In this document: positions 1-6,998 of the stretch, piece after piece
How positions within the stretch are numbered: the first letter of the stretch is position 1
Layout of the letters: each line of letters begins with the position of its first letter
DNA from: CAYVJW01 sp964451885
GTDB lineage: Bacteria > Patescibacteriota > Gracilibacteria > UBA4473
DNA: 14,239 nt
Direction of reading: 5' to 3'
NCBI GenBank assembly: GCA_964451885.1
Contig: CAYVJW010000035.1
Location: forward strand, 1-14,239
The notes under the pieces: model-generated
What the model saw: only the letters and a program-made list of their open reading frames with translations
Told to the model about the DNA's origin: nothing
Databases searched by the model: none
Position numbers and translations under genes: made by a program

Positions 1-921
1 AGCTTTTCTCATTGTACACCTTTGTTGTTCGTTTTCAAGTTTATCACTCCCGATTCTGACTGGGATAACTCCCCTGATCATACTTATGCCCCCCGTCGTG
101 TCGATGAAAAGGTGCTTGAATATTTCGATGCTCATGGAGACAACATCGCCAGGAGATACAGCAACTGGGGTAATTGGAAACTTCAAGTTAATGTTTCACA
201 AGCTAAGTGGAACACTCTGAAGATCAACCCCCAGGAATCCTGGCCCAGTAGGTATGACGATGATTCGGAGTTCTGGGTGGCAAACGCTTACTCAAAACCA
301 TTCCACCGCTACGCCATCGTCGAAAACGGTGAGCAGAAGGAAACCGGTTGGAAACCGGTGGCTGAGAACCTTTTTTGGGCAAATGACAGTAATCTGGGTA
401 TGACTCTGGTGACCAAGCCCTATGGGTTCTTCGAGGATGAAAAAACCACTTCGGCTACCCCTCCTGGGATGGCCTACATCGCTAAACCGACAACGGTCAA
501 TGGCCGTCCTACCGGTTCAAACGAATACGGTCGATGGAATACCAATTCCAGTGGCACTTCCTTTTGGGAGTTCTACGGACAATATCGCCTGCTCGGAGAT
601 CTGATGGGCGGTTCGTCCTCCCGATACGGCTGGAACGATTATGATGATTGGGATCGAAACTATCGTCATGATCGTAAACCCTACTATGGCCAAAATGATC
701 GGTATGGTACCTATGGTCATGGAACCTATGGAGCCAATTCTCGCTACGGCCGTTCGAGTTATGCCAAGCAGAATCCCGGCTCTGTCCGGGAGGCCAATGC
801 GGCAAAACCCACCAGAGCTATTCGCACAAGTAGAAAAGGCGGCAAACGGGCTCAAACGGCCTCTGTTCGCGGAGCGGGAAAATCTGCTCGTGGGCGCGGT
901 CCTGGCGGTCGCGGTAAATGA
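1..921 (+). CDS. Unknown protein with Gly/Tyr/Arg-rich C-terminus (5' partial)
   Basis: The frame is open to the left edge with no stop. The earliest usable start codon in it is a TTG at 22, and no ATG occurs before about 400, so the gene most likely begins outside the window. The first ~190 visible residues look like a folded domain rich in Trp, Tyr and Asp, including an FWEFYGQYRLLGDLMGG stretch. The last ~100 residues are low complexity: Tyr/Asp/Arg/Gly-rich repeats such as YGTYGHGTYG, then a strongly basic tail ending GRGPGGRGK. No catalytic motif is recognised. The stop lies 61 nt before the DUF350 gene, which has its own Shine-Dalgarno, so the two are probably co-transcribed. Conserved accessory proteins of unknown function commonly sit beside DUF350 and spermidine-synthase genes (family knowledge), and this may be one. 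The family assignment is left open. Confidence 0.7.
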   Translation, partial: SFSHCTPLLFVFKFITPDSDWDNSPDHTYAPRRVDEKVLEYFDAHGDNIARRYSNWGNWKLQVNVSQAKWNTLKINPQESWPSRYDDDSEFWVANAYSKPFHRYAIVENGEQKETGWKPVAENLFWANDSNLGMTLVTKPYGFFEDEKTTSATPPGMAYIAKPTTVNGRPTGSNEYGRWNTNSSGTSFWEFYGQYRLLGDLMGGSSSRYGWNDYDDWDRNYRHDRKPYYGQNDRYGTYGHGTYGANSRYGRSSYAKQNPGSVREANAAKPTRAIRTSRKGGKRAQTASVRGAGKSARGRGPGGRGK

Positions 922-982
922 TCGTCACTTGAAATCTAACCATACTAATGCAGTATCCATCCTCATCAAGGAGAGAAATATC

Positions 983-1834
983 ATGAACGACATGTTTTTA
1001 CATGTGGCACAAGGACTTGGATTCGCTATCGAGTGCGGATTCTTCATGTTGGTAGCTAAGTGGATCTCTGACCAGGCTGCCGATGATCACTTTGACGCTA
1101 ACCAAGAAATCGAGAAAAATGCCAATTTGGCCGTAGGCCTTCGTCGTGCTGGACTCTATCTGGGGGTTGCCATCGGTATGTATGGCTCGGTTTCCTCTGG
1201 CATTAGTCATGGATTTTGGAATGATGCCCAGGCTCTCGCTCGGGACGGGGTGCTGATTGTCATATTCACAATGATCAGCCGCATTGTCAACGACAAGGTG
1301 ATCATTCCTGGTATTGATAACAACACTGCCATCAAGGACAAGAACGTCGCCGTCGGCCTCACCGAAGCCGGCGGATACATCGCCACTGGCCTTGTTATGT
1401 ACGGTGCGGCTTCCGGCGAAGGCGGTCCTTGGTGGAGTACCATAGTTTGGTTCGCATTGGGCCAGGTAGCCTTGTTGATGATGATCCGGATCTATGAATG
1501 GAAGACTCCCTACGAGGTGGTAAATGAAATTCAAGAAGGCAACGTTTCTGCTGGTTTGATGCTGGGCGGTATGATGGTCGCCATGGGGTTCATCCTTAAA
1601 GGCGCCATTGCCGGTCCATCGTCCGGTTGGATCCCTGATCTGGAAGCCTTCGGTATCAGTACCATCAACTCTGTCGTGTTGTTGGTATTCCTCATTAATA
1701 ACCTTGTGGACAGGTTCTTTCTCCCCGGGACGGAGATCCAAACGGAGATCGGCGACCAAAACATAGCTGCCATCTCAGTGGTGATTTCGGTCAAGATTGC
1801 CATGGCGATCTTTATCAGTGCGGTCGTACTGTAG
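983..1834 (+). CDS. DUF350-type membrane protein, four tandem units
   Basis: A 283-residue protein starting at ATG 983 behind a good Shine-Dalgarno (AAGGAGAG at 969-976). The open frame runs further upstream, but that extension overlaps the previous gene and lacks a ribosome site. The protein is an internal repeat of four two-helix units. Each repeat core is an Asn-Ala/Val-x-x-Gly helix: NLAVGLRRAGLYLGVAIG, NVAVGLTEAGGYIATGLVMYG, NVSAGLMLGGMMVAMGFILKG and a last degenerate NIAAISVVISVKIAMAIF. Eight membrane segments are predicted by eye. The NxAxGL...G...G pattern is that of DUF350 (E. coli YjfL), an inner-membrane family often encoded with spermidine-synthase-like, PspA-like and ATP-grasp genes and implicated in envelope stress or polyamine-linked envelope modification. 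The precise role is unknown. A strong hairpin follows the stop. Confidence 0.88.
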   Translation: MNDMFLHVAQGLGFAIECGFFMLVAKWISDQAADDHFDANQEIEKNANLAVGLRRAGLYLGVAIGMYGSVSSGISHGFWNDAQALARDGVLIVIFTMISRIVNDKVIIPGIDNNTAIKDKNVAVGLTEAGGYIATGLVMYGAASGEGGPWWSTIVWFALGQVALLMMIRIYEWKTPYEVVNEIQEGNVSAGLMLGGMMVAMGFILKGAIAGPSSGWIPDLEAFGISTINSVVLLVFLINNLVDRFFLPGTEIQTEIGDQNIAAISVVISVKIAMAIFISAVVL

Positions 1835-1876
1835 TGACCACGACCACAATCTAAAACCGAATATGTGAGCAATATC

Positions 1877-1910
1877 TCCCCCGCCTGAAACATGGCGGGG
1901 GAACTTCTTT
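1877..1910 (+). terminator. Rho-independent terminator after the DUF350 gene
   Basis: A perfect GC-rich stem, CCCCCGCC (1878-1885) with GGCGGGGG (1894-1901), extended by one A-T pair, closes an 8-nt loop. It is followed by a short T-rich stretch (ACTTCTTTG). The position, 43 nt after the stop, fits the end of the first transcription unit. Confidence 0.75.
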
Positions 1911-1925
1911 GTATTTCAAAATATA

Positions 1926-1953
1926 TTGACTAAATGTAAATAATTACTATTAT
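1926..1953 (+). promoter_or_regulatory. Sigma-70-like promoter for the spermidine-synthase-like gene
   Basis: TTGACT (1926-1931), a 16-nt spacer and TATTAT (1948-1953), in AT-rich DNA just after a terminator. A second perfect -10 box, TATAAT at 1988-1993, lies downstream without a convincing -35, so the actual start may be either. A 6-bp inverted repeat (TAGACA at 1960-1965 with TGTCTA at 1974-1979) sits between them and could be an operator. Confidence 0.5.
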
Positions 1954-2017
1954 TTTACATAGACAGGTAGTTTTGTCTAGAAGCTATTATAATTAGTCTT
2001 CAATTCATAGCCTGCTT

Positions 2018-2029
2018 TGTTCTTTAACA
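2018..2029 (+). promoter_or_regulatory. boxA-like leader element (spermidine-synthase-like gene)
   Basis: TGTTCTTTAACA differs at one base from the E. coli rrn boxA antitermination sequence TGCTCTTTAACA. It lies in the leader 63 nt before the ATG and downstream of the predicted promoter, as a boxA must if it acts in RNA. Three other genes in the window carry the same element. Confidence 0.5.
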
Positions 2030-2092
2030 TTTCGGCTCTATTAAATAATTAAACCATATCCAACCGAATCAACCAACTAATGGAGGAAAATC

Positions 2093-3808
2093 ATGCAAAA
2101 TGTTGCGAAAAAAACCGGCGATTCGGATCATTTCCGTTTTGCTACTGTGCTGCTTGCCTGCTCTATGTTTTTTACGGGCGCGAGCGGATTGGTTTCAGAG
2201 TTTTTGTTAGCGACCGTATCAACTTACATCTTGGGGAGTTCGATAGAGCAGTTTAGTATCACCTTTGGAGTGATGATGGGATTGATGGGCATCGGCGGAT
2301 GGGTGCAAAAGTTTTTCACCGACGATCGGCTTATCGAAAAGTTCATCATCATTGAAATTCTGCTGGCCTGGCTTGCGGGATTTTCACCAATCGTCATGTA
2401 CACGGCGTTTGGCCTGATGGAAGATCATTTCACTCTGGTGCAGTATTTCTTCATCATGGGTATCGGATTTCTCATCGGTTTCGAAATTCCATTCGTTATC
2501 CGAATCAATGAGAAATACGCTAAAACCCTTAAGGCCAATTTGGCCGTGGTGACGGCAGCCGATTATCTGGGTGCCTTTGTATTCACTTTCGTTTGGGTTT
2601 ACTTCCTCTTAGGAAGGTTCCCCCTTACGGAAATAGGTTTTTTGGTTTCTGGGATCAACTTTTTTGTTGCGATCATCACGTTTATTTACTTCGTGAAACA
2701 GAAACTTGTTTCGATGAAATGGACGGTATTTATCGTGATGACCATGACGGCTGTATCGCTTTTCTTTGGTTACCTGCAAAATCGTGACTGGAGCTTGGAT
2801 CTCGAACAACGCCTGTATGAGGACCGTATCGTCTTTTCGAAAACGACGAAATACCAACGTCTGGTATTGACTCATCGAAAGGGTTTGGACGAGTATCGCT
2901 TCTACATCAACGGGAATCTCCAGTTTAGTACCAAGGATGAACGCCGTTACCACGAACTGCTTGTTCACCCGGCCATGGCCATGACTCGCGATCCCAAACA
3001 CGTTTTGGTGTTGGGTGGTGGAGATGGATTGGCAGTTCGCGAATTGAAGAAGTATCCGGGGATCGAGTCTATTACGCTGGTTGACCTCGATCCGCAGATG
3101 GTAGAAGTCTGTTCGACTAATCCGATCTTGACAAAGTTGAATGAAGGAGCCTTTGCTGACAAGCGGGTACTCATTAAAACTTCTTCTGCGGTAAGGAGTG
3201 ACGGGGTGAAAGCCATCTATCAGGAAACGGGAAAGGTTGATTCTAAAACAAAAAAGCCTAAAACAGAATGGGTGACCAGCGTTGATGTGATCAATATTGA
3301 TGCGGATCTTTTTCTCAGCGATATGATGTCCGAACAGCGGAAATGGGACATCGTGGTCATCGACTTTCCTGATCCGAGCTCTGTGGAGCTGGCAAAGTTG
3401 TACAGCAAGGAGTTTTACATCAAGCTGCGCTGGCTACTGGCTCCTGGAGGGATGATCGCCATCCAATCAACTTCTCCGTATCATGCAAAGGAAGCCTTCC
3501 TTACCATCGGACGAACCATGAATGCAGCGGGATTTCAAACCCTCCCGTATCATGCAAACGTTCCGTCTTTTGGAGATTGGGGGTGGTATCTGGCCTGGGT
3601 TAACGGACGTGTGCCAAATGCTGTAAGGCAACGGATTGCGGAATTGGATAGGTTTTCTGTTCCGACGACCTTTCTCACGTCGGATCTACTCCGGGCTGCT
3701 CTTGTTTTCGGGAAAGGAGAATTGGAAGCTAATAATCAGGAAGTCAATACCTTGATGTATCCCGTTCTTCTGCACCAATATTTACGTTCCGGGTGGAAGG
3801 TCGACTGA
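2093..3808 (+). CDS. Membrane-anchored spermidine-synthase-like protein
   Basis: 571 residues from ATG 2093, with Shine-Dalgarno GGAGG at 2082-2086. Roughly residues 15-230 form about seven hydrophobic helices, the membrane domain typical of the large fused spermidine-synthase family. The cytoplasmic C-terminal part is an aminopropyltransferase-type Rossmann fold. The glycine-rich GGGDG motif that binds decarboxylated SAM is at 308-312, the acidic end of the next strand (LVDLDP) follows, and DFPDPSS at 424-430 matches the catalytic DxxDP motif, with both Asp residues (424, 427) kept. A Lys-rich insert of roughly 35 residues (about 362-396) separates these motifs. Expected reaction: transfer of an aminopropyl or related group to a polyamine-like acceptor at the membrane (inference). 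Membrane spermidine-synthase-like proteins next to DUF350 proteins are a known genomic pairing, which supports a joint envelope function despite the separate promoter. Confidence 0.88.
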   Translation: MQNVAKKTGDSDHFRFATVLLACSMFFTGASGLVSEFLLATVSTYILGSSIEQFSITFGVMMGLMGIGGWVQKFFTDDRLIEKFIIIEILLAWLAGFSPIVMYTAFGLMEDHFTLVQYFFIMGIGFLIGFEIPFVIRINEKYAKTLKANLAVVTAADYLGAFVFTFVWVYFLLGRFPLTEIGFLVSGINFFVAIITFIYFVKQKLVSMKWTVFIVMTMTAVSLFFGYLQNRDWSLDLEQRLYEDRIVFSKTTKYQRLVLTHRKGLDEYRFYINGNLQFSTKDERRYHELLVHPAMAMTRDPKHVLVLGGGDGLAVRELKKYPGIESITLVDLDPQMVEVCSTNPILTKLNEGAFADKRVLIKTSSAVRSDGVKAIYQETGKVDSKTKKPKTEWVTSVDVINIDADLFLSDMMSEQRKWDIVVIDFPDPSSVELAKLYSKEFYIKLRWLLAPGGMIAIQSTSPYHAKEAFLTIGRTMNAAGFQTLPYHANVPSFGDWGWYLAWVNGRVPNAVRQRIAELDRFSVPTTFLTSDLLRAALVFGKGELEANNQEVNTLMYPVLLHQYLRSGWKVD

Positions 3809-3830
3809 GCCGAAATGAAGAAGAAATACG

Positions 3831-3856
3831 CACCCCCCAATATGGGGGGTGATTTT
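3831..3856 (+). terminator. Terminator after the spermidine-synthase-like gene
   Basis: A perfect 8-bp stem, CACCCCCC (3831-3838) with GGGGGGTG (3844-3851), closes a 5-nt loop AATAT. It is followed by ATTTT, 22 nt after the stop codon. Confidence 0.75.
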
Positions 3857-3867
3857 AAATCTCACAT

Positions 3868-3896
3868 TTGACTTTTAGTATAAACTCTGTTACAAA
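3868..3896 (+). promoter_or_regulatory. Promoter for the SdiA-regulated-like gene
   Basis: TTGACT (3868-3873), a 17-nt spacer ending in an extended -10 TGT, and TACAAA (3891-3896). It lies just beyond the upstream terminator. A leader of about 105 nt to the ATG would contain the boxA-like element. A weaker alternative, TTGAAA-N15-TAAGAT (3957-3983), overlaps that element. Confidence 0.5.
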
Positions 3897-3950
3897 ACTA
3901 TTGCTAATTTGAAACTCAAAGTCATCATTTTGATCTTTGGTTCACGACTT

Positions 3951-3962
3951 TGCTCTTTGAAA
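3951..3962 (+). promoter_or_regulatory. boxA-like leader element (SdiA-regulated-like gene)
   Basis: TGCTCTTTGAAA matches the first eight bases of E. coli boxA exactly and resembles the TGYTCTTTGAAA form common in other bacteria. It ends 45 nt before the ATG. Confidence 0.5.
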
Positions 3963-4007
3963 TCTCAACCTATGGGGTAAGATGCCCTCAAACAGAGGAT
4001 ATAAAAA

Positions 4008-4805
4008 ATGCGAAATATCTACTTTTTCCTGGCCTGCGTCATCCTTATTGTCGGAATTGCAATCAAAAGCACTGCTGACTTCAACGAAGGATACTTTATC
4101 AACACGCAAATCGAGGAACCTTCCGGGATAGTATACCATCCGGAAAGAAATAGTTTGTTTGTCGTCGATGATGATGGGATTCTTTTCGAACTCACCACGG
4201 AAGGATTGATTTTGAGATCGGCAAATCTTGGCGATTACGATCTTGAAGGTGTCACGCTTGGGGATTCACCCGATCATCTTTTTTTGGCAGCTGAGGGAAT
4301 TGAGTATGTTCTGGAGGTTAGTATTCACAGTCTGAATGTTGTTCGAGAAATCCCTGTCAACCGGATTTGGGAAGGGCAGATTATTCTCTATCCTGATGAT
4401 GAATATGGGATTGAGGGGATTTTGAATCTTCGAGGGAAAATACTTCTTCTCAACCAATCTTTCAACATAGATCCGAACATGCCTCCGTTTGCAGATCCTT
4501 CCATGCTTTTCGAAGTAAGTGAAGGACAAGGAGAATATCAGATCAGTAATATCACTTACTTCCCCTTCCCTGATTTGTCCGGAATTGCAGAAAAAGGCGG
4601 TCTGTTCTATATCGTCAGTGGGGATGAGGATCTTCTGCTGATCTATGATCCAAACACAAACGAGGTTATCGATCAACGATGGTTGCCGGTCGGGGGTGAT
4701 CAGGAAGGGATTGCTTTTGACAATACAGGCTTTGTTTACATTGCGGTTGATGGAAGAGGGGTATTCAAAACAATTATAACAAACCCCAGCCCTCCTTCTC
4801 CGTAA
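4008..4805 (+). CDS. SdiA-regulated / YjiK-like beta-propeller protein
   Basis: 265 residues from ATG 4008, with Shine-Dalgarno AGAGGA at 3994-3999 and 8-nt spacing. Residues about 4-20 (IYFFLACVILIVGIAIK) form a hydrophobic signal peptide or anchor, so the rest should face outside. The body shows repeated beta-propeller blades: EEPSGIVYHPERNSLFVVDDDG, DLEGVTLGD...LFLAAEG, YGIEGILNLRGKILLLNQ, DLSGIAEKGGLFYIVSGDED and DQEGIAFDNTGFVYIAVDGRG. The recurring (E/S)GI/GV-x8-10-hydrophobic pattern, an acidic DxE preceding glycine, and the overall length fit the SdiA-regulated (YjiK) family of periplasmic or membrane-anchored propellers, whose ligand is unknown. The C-terminus is a short Pro/Ser tail. 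The gene is monocistronic, bounded by its own promoter and a UUCG hairpin. Confidence 0.78.
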   Translation: MRNIYFFLACVILIVGIAIKSTADFNEGYFINTQIEEPSGIVYHPERNSLFVVDDDGILFELTTEGLILRSANLGDYDLEGVTLGDSPDHLFLAAEGIEYVLEVSIHSLNVVREIPVNRIWEGQIILYPDDEYGIEGILNLRGKILLLNQSFNIDPNMPPFADPSMLFEVSEGQGEYQISNITYFPFPDLSGIAEKGGLFYIVSGDEDLLLIYDPNTNEVIDQRWLPVGGDQEGIAFDNTGFVYIAVDGRGVFKTIITNPSPPSP

Positions 4806-4829
4806 ATGGGTTGAATTTCAATGATACAA

Positions 4830-4866
4830 GGCTCAGTTGCTTCGGTAACTGAGTCTATTTATGTCT
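4830..4866 (+). terminator. UUCG-tetraloop terminator between convergent genes
   Basis: Stem GGCTCAGTTGC (4830-4840) with GTAACTGAGTC (4845-4855) makes 11 pairs, two of them G-U, capped by C(TTCG)G, an exceptionally stable tetraloop. T-rich DNA (TATTTATGTCTTTTTT) follows on the + side. The stem reaches the last base of the convergent hisE stop codon. It probably ends the propeller transcript and may also serve hisE. Confidence 0.7.
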
Positions 4867-5235
4867 TTTTTCTAATTCTTGTACTAATTCTTCCAAACTC
4901 AAATCCTTTTCGCGGCAAAGCACTAATAAATGAAAAATTAGATCTGCGCATTCTTCTTTAAATAACTGAGGATTGTTATTTTTTGCGGCAATAACTACTT
5001 CCACTCCTTCCTCTCCGACTTTTTGAATAATTCTATCCAGACCCTTTTCAAAGAGATGAGTTACATATGATCCTTCCGGGAGTTCTTTCTTTCGTTCATC
5101 GATAATTCTTTCAAGATCCAGAAGAAATGAGACATCACCACTGGCTTCTGAAACTGCATTCATAATAGGAGGCGGATAATCTTCTATAATTTCAGGTATT
5201 TTTTTATTATCTGTTTGAGGAGGATTTGTTTCCAT
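4855..5235 (-). CDS. hisE: Phosphoribosyl-ATP pyrophosphohydrolase (HisE)
   Basis: 126 residues. HisE performs the second step of histidine synthesis, hydrolysing phosphoribosyl-ATP to phosphoribosyl-AMP and pyrophosphate. The core covers residues about 38-126 and shows the family signature: SYVTHLFEKGLDRIIQKVGE (56-75), then EGVEVVIAAKN (76-86), and the acidic helix EECADLIFHLLVL (94-106), whose Glu and Asp residues bind Mg2+. This is HisE rather than general MazG because of the SYxxxLFxxGLDRIxxKVGEE start. A ~35-residue N-terminal extension (PPQTDNKKIPEIIEDYPPP) precedes the domain, and Met25 is an alternative start. No HisI is fused and no other his genes adjoin. The gene lies alone, antisense to its neighbours, is AT-rich, and has no Shine-Dalgarno. 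Confidence 0.93.
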   Translation of the reverse strand: METNPPQTDNKKIPEIIEDYPPPIMNAVSEASGDVSFLLDLERIIDERKKELPEGSYVTHLFEKGLDRIIQKVGEEGVEVVIAAKNNNPQLFKEECADLIFHLLVLCREKDLSLEELVQELEKRHK

Positions 5236-5270
5236 GGTAAATAATTGAATTATAAAATAAATTCGTTTTC

Positions 5271-5300
5271 TATATAGTATTTAGTTTACAGTTTTGTCAA
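5271..5300 (-). promoter_or_regulatory. Promoter for hisE
   Basis: Read on the - strand: TTGACA (5300-5295), an 18-nt spacer and TATATA (5276-5271). The leader to the ATG at 5235 would be about 30 nt and lacks a purine-rich ribosome site. The rest of the 5236-5518 gap holds the purA promoter and leader. Confidence 0.5.
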
Positions 5301-5370
5301 TTTATTTTTAGTTTCTCCATTACTAATATTAATGCTTGAAGGTGGGAAGCTGTTGTTACTCACTTTTTTT

Positions 5371-5399
5371 TTGACAAATCTTTATCATTATTATATAAG
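5371..5399 (+). promoter_or_regulatory. Promoter for purA
   Basis: TTGACA (5371-5376), a 17-nt spacer and TATAAG (5394-5399), directly after an 8-T run that resembles an UP element. It is the best sigma-70-type match in the window. The predicted transcript start near 5406 gives a leader of about 110 nt. Confidence 0.7.
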
Positions 5400-5464
5400 C
5401 TCCTCATAGATGCTACAACTTTGGGAAAACTTTTAGTTTACCTCTGTAGTGTGTAGCTCTCAAA

Positions 5465-5476
5465 TGTTCTTTGATA
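5465..5476 (+). promoter_or_regulatory. boxA-like leader element (purA)
   Basis: TGTTCTTTGATA lies in the purA leader about 60 nt after the predicted start of transcription and 42 nt before the ATG. It has the same core, TTCTTTGA, as the elements before the genes at 4008 and 6999 (there CTCTTTGA). Confidence 0.5.
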
Positions 5477-5518
5477 AACTGGTATACACCCTTTAACTCG
5501 AACCGTAAGGAAACTGTC

Positions 5519-6808
5519 ATGCACGCATTTGTGGATTCAATGGGAAGAATCGTTATCATCATCGGCGTTCAATGGGGAGATGAAGGAAAAGGTAAGCTTG
5601 TTGATGCTATTGCGGAGTATTATGATGTTGTTGTCCGCTGGGCTGGAGGAACAAACGCTGGGCATACAATATGGTACAATGGCCGGAAGTATGTTTTTCA
5701 TCTGATACCTTCCGGACTCTTACATCCTTGCACTATCGGGGTCATTGGAAACGGGACGGTTGTTGATCTGCCTTATCTTGTTGAAGAAATGGAAAGCCTG
5801 GAGGCCTTGGGACTGGATGTGTTCTCCCGAATCAAAATCTCTCTTCGGGCGCATCTGGTTTTCCAGTATCATCAAAAAATCGATGCAGAGCTTGAAAGGC
5901 TTAAGGGGAAGGCCAAGATCGGAACTACCCTTAAGGGTATCGGACCGACGTATATGGACAAGATTTCCCGACGCGGGATTCAGGTTGGGGCCCTATTGGA
6001 ACCGGATTTTCTTTTGCAGCAAATTGAAGAGAATTGCGCTTTTTATATGAAGCGCTTTCCGGGACTCAATCTTGATCCGAAAGCTGAATTCGAACGCTTG
6101 ATGGCGGTAAGGAATAAGATTCTCCCTCTCCTCGCCGACACTTCCCGGTACTTACATGCGGCCATGCAATCCGGAAAGAAAATCCTCTTTGAAGGGGCAC
6201 AGGCTTTTCACTTGGATGTTGACCATGGAACTTATCCCTTTGTTACCTCTAGCTCAATATCCACGGGTGGTGTATGTACGGGAACAGGACTTCCTCCTCA
6301 AGCCATCACCGGAGTTATCGGTATCGCAAAGGCCTATTGCACTCGCGTTGGAGAAGGACCGTTTCCTTCTGAACTGTTGGGTGAAATTGGCGAAAAACTC
6401 CAGAAAATTGGGGCTGAATTCGGAGCCACTACCGGCCGGCCGCGTCGATGCGGTTGGTTCGATGCCGTAGTCGTGAAAAGATCCATAGAGGTTAACGGCA
6501 TTAACTCCTTGAACCTGACGAAGCTTGATGTACTCACTGGTTTGCATGAGGTGAAGGTGTTGGTGACCTACTTGGGGAAGGATGGTAAGCCTCTTTATGA
6601 AATCCCATATACTCCTCAGGCACAAAAAGAGATGACTGCTGAATACATCACCCTTCCTGGATGGAGTGAGGATCTCAGTGACATTCGCCGGTTTGAGGAC
6701 TTGCCGGAAAATGCACAGAAATACGTTAATTTCCTGGAGCGTGTTATCGGATGTCCAATTTTGGTCATTGGTGTCGGTCCGGATCGGAAGGATTTGATCT
6801 TCCGGTAA
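5519..6808 (+). CDS. purA: Adenylosuccinate synthetase (PurA), full length
   Basis: 429 residues, close to the E. coli length of 432. It joins IMP and aspartate with GTP hydrolysis to give adenylosuccinate, the first committed step to AMP. The start is set at ATG 5519, behind TAAGGAAA (5506-5513). The open frame extends to a TTG at 5471, but that codon lies inside the boxA-like leader motif and has no ribosome site. Motifs in order: GVQWGDEGKGK with the catalytic Asp and P-loop (about residues 17-27), GGTNAGHT with the catalytic His, IGTTLKGIGPTY, FEGAQAFHLDVDHGTYPFVTSS, the Asp-binding loop ATTGRPRRCGW, LTKLDVLTGL, and the terminal guanine-binding VGPDRKDLI. All expected signature residues are present, so it should be active. 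It is monocistronic, followed by a strong terminator. Confidence 0.97.
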   Translation: MHAFVDSMGRIVIIIGVQWGDEGKGKLVDAIAEYYDVVVRWAGGTNAGHTIWYNGRKYVFHLIPSGLLHPCTIGVIGNGTVVDLPYLVEEMESLEALGLDVFSRIKISLRAHLVFQYHQKIDAELERLKGKAKIGTTLKGIGPTYMDKISRRGIQVGALLEPDFLLQQIEENCAFYMKRFPGLNLDPKAEFERLMAVRNKILPLLADTSRYLHAAMQSGKKILFEGAQAFHLDVDHGTYPFVTSSSISTGGVCTGTGLPPQAITGVIGIAKAYCTRVGEGPFPSELLGEIGEKLQKIGAEFGATTGRPRRCGWFDAVVVKRSIEVNGINSLNLTKLDVLTGLHEVKVLVTYLGKDGKPLYEIPYTPQAQKEMTAEYITLPGWSEDLSDIRRFEDLPENAQKYVNFLERVIGCPILVIGVGPDRKDLIFR

Positions 6809-6833
6809 TCCAGTTTGTCTAAGAATCCACTAT

Positions 6834-6858
6834 GGCGCGCTCTGGCGCGCCTTTTTTT
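6834..6858 (+). terminator. Strong Rho-independent terminator after purA
   Basis: Stem GGCGCGC (6834-6840) with GCGCGCC (6845-6851), a 4-nt loop TCTG, then seven T (6852-6858). It is a textbook intrinsic terminator 26 nt after the stop. Confidence 0.93.
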
Positions 6859-6861
6859 GTC

Positions 6862-6889
6862 TTGACAACAAGTATATCATGAGTAAATA
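6862..6889 (+). promoter_or_regulatory. Promoter for the RdgB-Nudix fusion gene
   Basis: TTGACA (6862-6867), a 16-nt spacer and TAAATA (6884-6889), starting four bases after the purA terminator T-run. The motif TCATGAG occurs in the spacer (6877-6883) and again in a 10-bp palindrome TCTCATGAGA (6912-6921) in the leader, with a half copy CTCATG at 6895-6900. This could be an operator set. Confidence 0.55.
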
Positions 6890-6931
6890 ACTATCTCATG
6901 CACCTTTTGAATCTCATGAGAGATTTGAATA

Positions 6932-6944
6932 AGCTCTTTGAAAA
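6932..6944 (+). promoter_or_regulatory. boxA-like leader element (RdgB-Nudix gene)
   Basis: AGCTCTTTGAAAA shares GCTCTTTGAAA with the copy at 3951. It lies about 36 nt after the predicted transcript start and 54 nt before the ATG. Confidence 0.45.
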
Positions 6945-6998
6945 TACGGATGTTTTAAAACTCTTCAGAATCCAAACAATCAACTTGGGAGAAAGACA

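Noticed and set aside
641..982. Upstream extension of the DUF350 reading frame
   Set aside because: It overlaps the preceding gene out of frame, encodes no recognisable sequence, and the ATG at 983 has a strong Shine-Dalgarno and begins the first membrane helix.
998..1759. Long minus-strand open frame (253 codons) opposite the DUF350 gene
   Set aside because: Its translation is low-hydrophobicity and unlike any family. It mirrors the codon structure of the clearly real membrane protein on the other strand.
4855..5235. General MazG-type dNTP pyrophosphohydrolase
   Set aside because: The SYVTHLFEKGLDRIIQKVGE start and the following VVIAAKN and DLIFHLLVL motifs are specific to HisE.
5465..5476. 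Leader of an rRNA operon, because of the boxA match
   Set aside because: No rRNA or tRNA sequence follows. Each boxA-like element is followed by a protein-coding gene with a Shine-Dalgarno.
5471..5518. TTG start at 5471 for purA
   Set aside because: It lies within the boxA-like leader motif, has no ribosome site, and the added 16 residues precede the normal PurA N-terminus.
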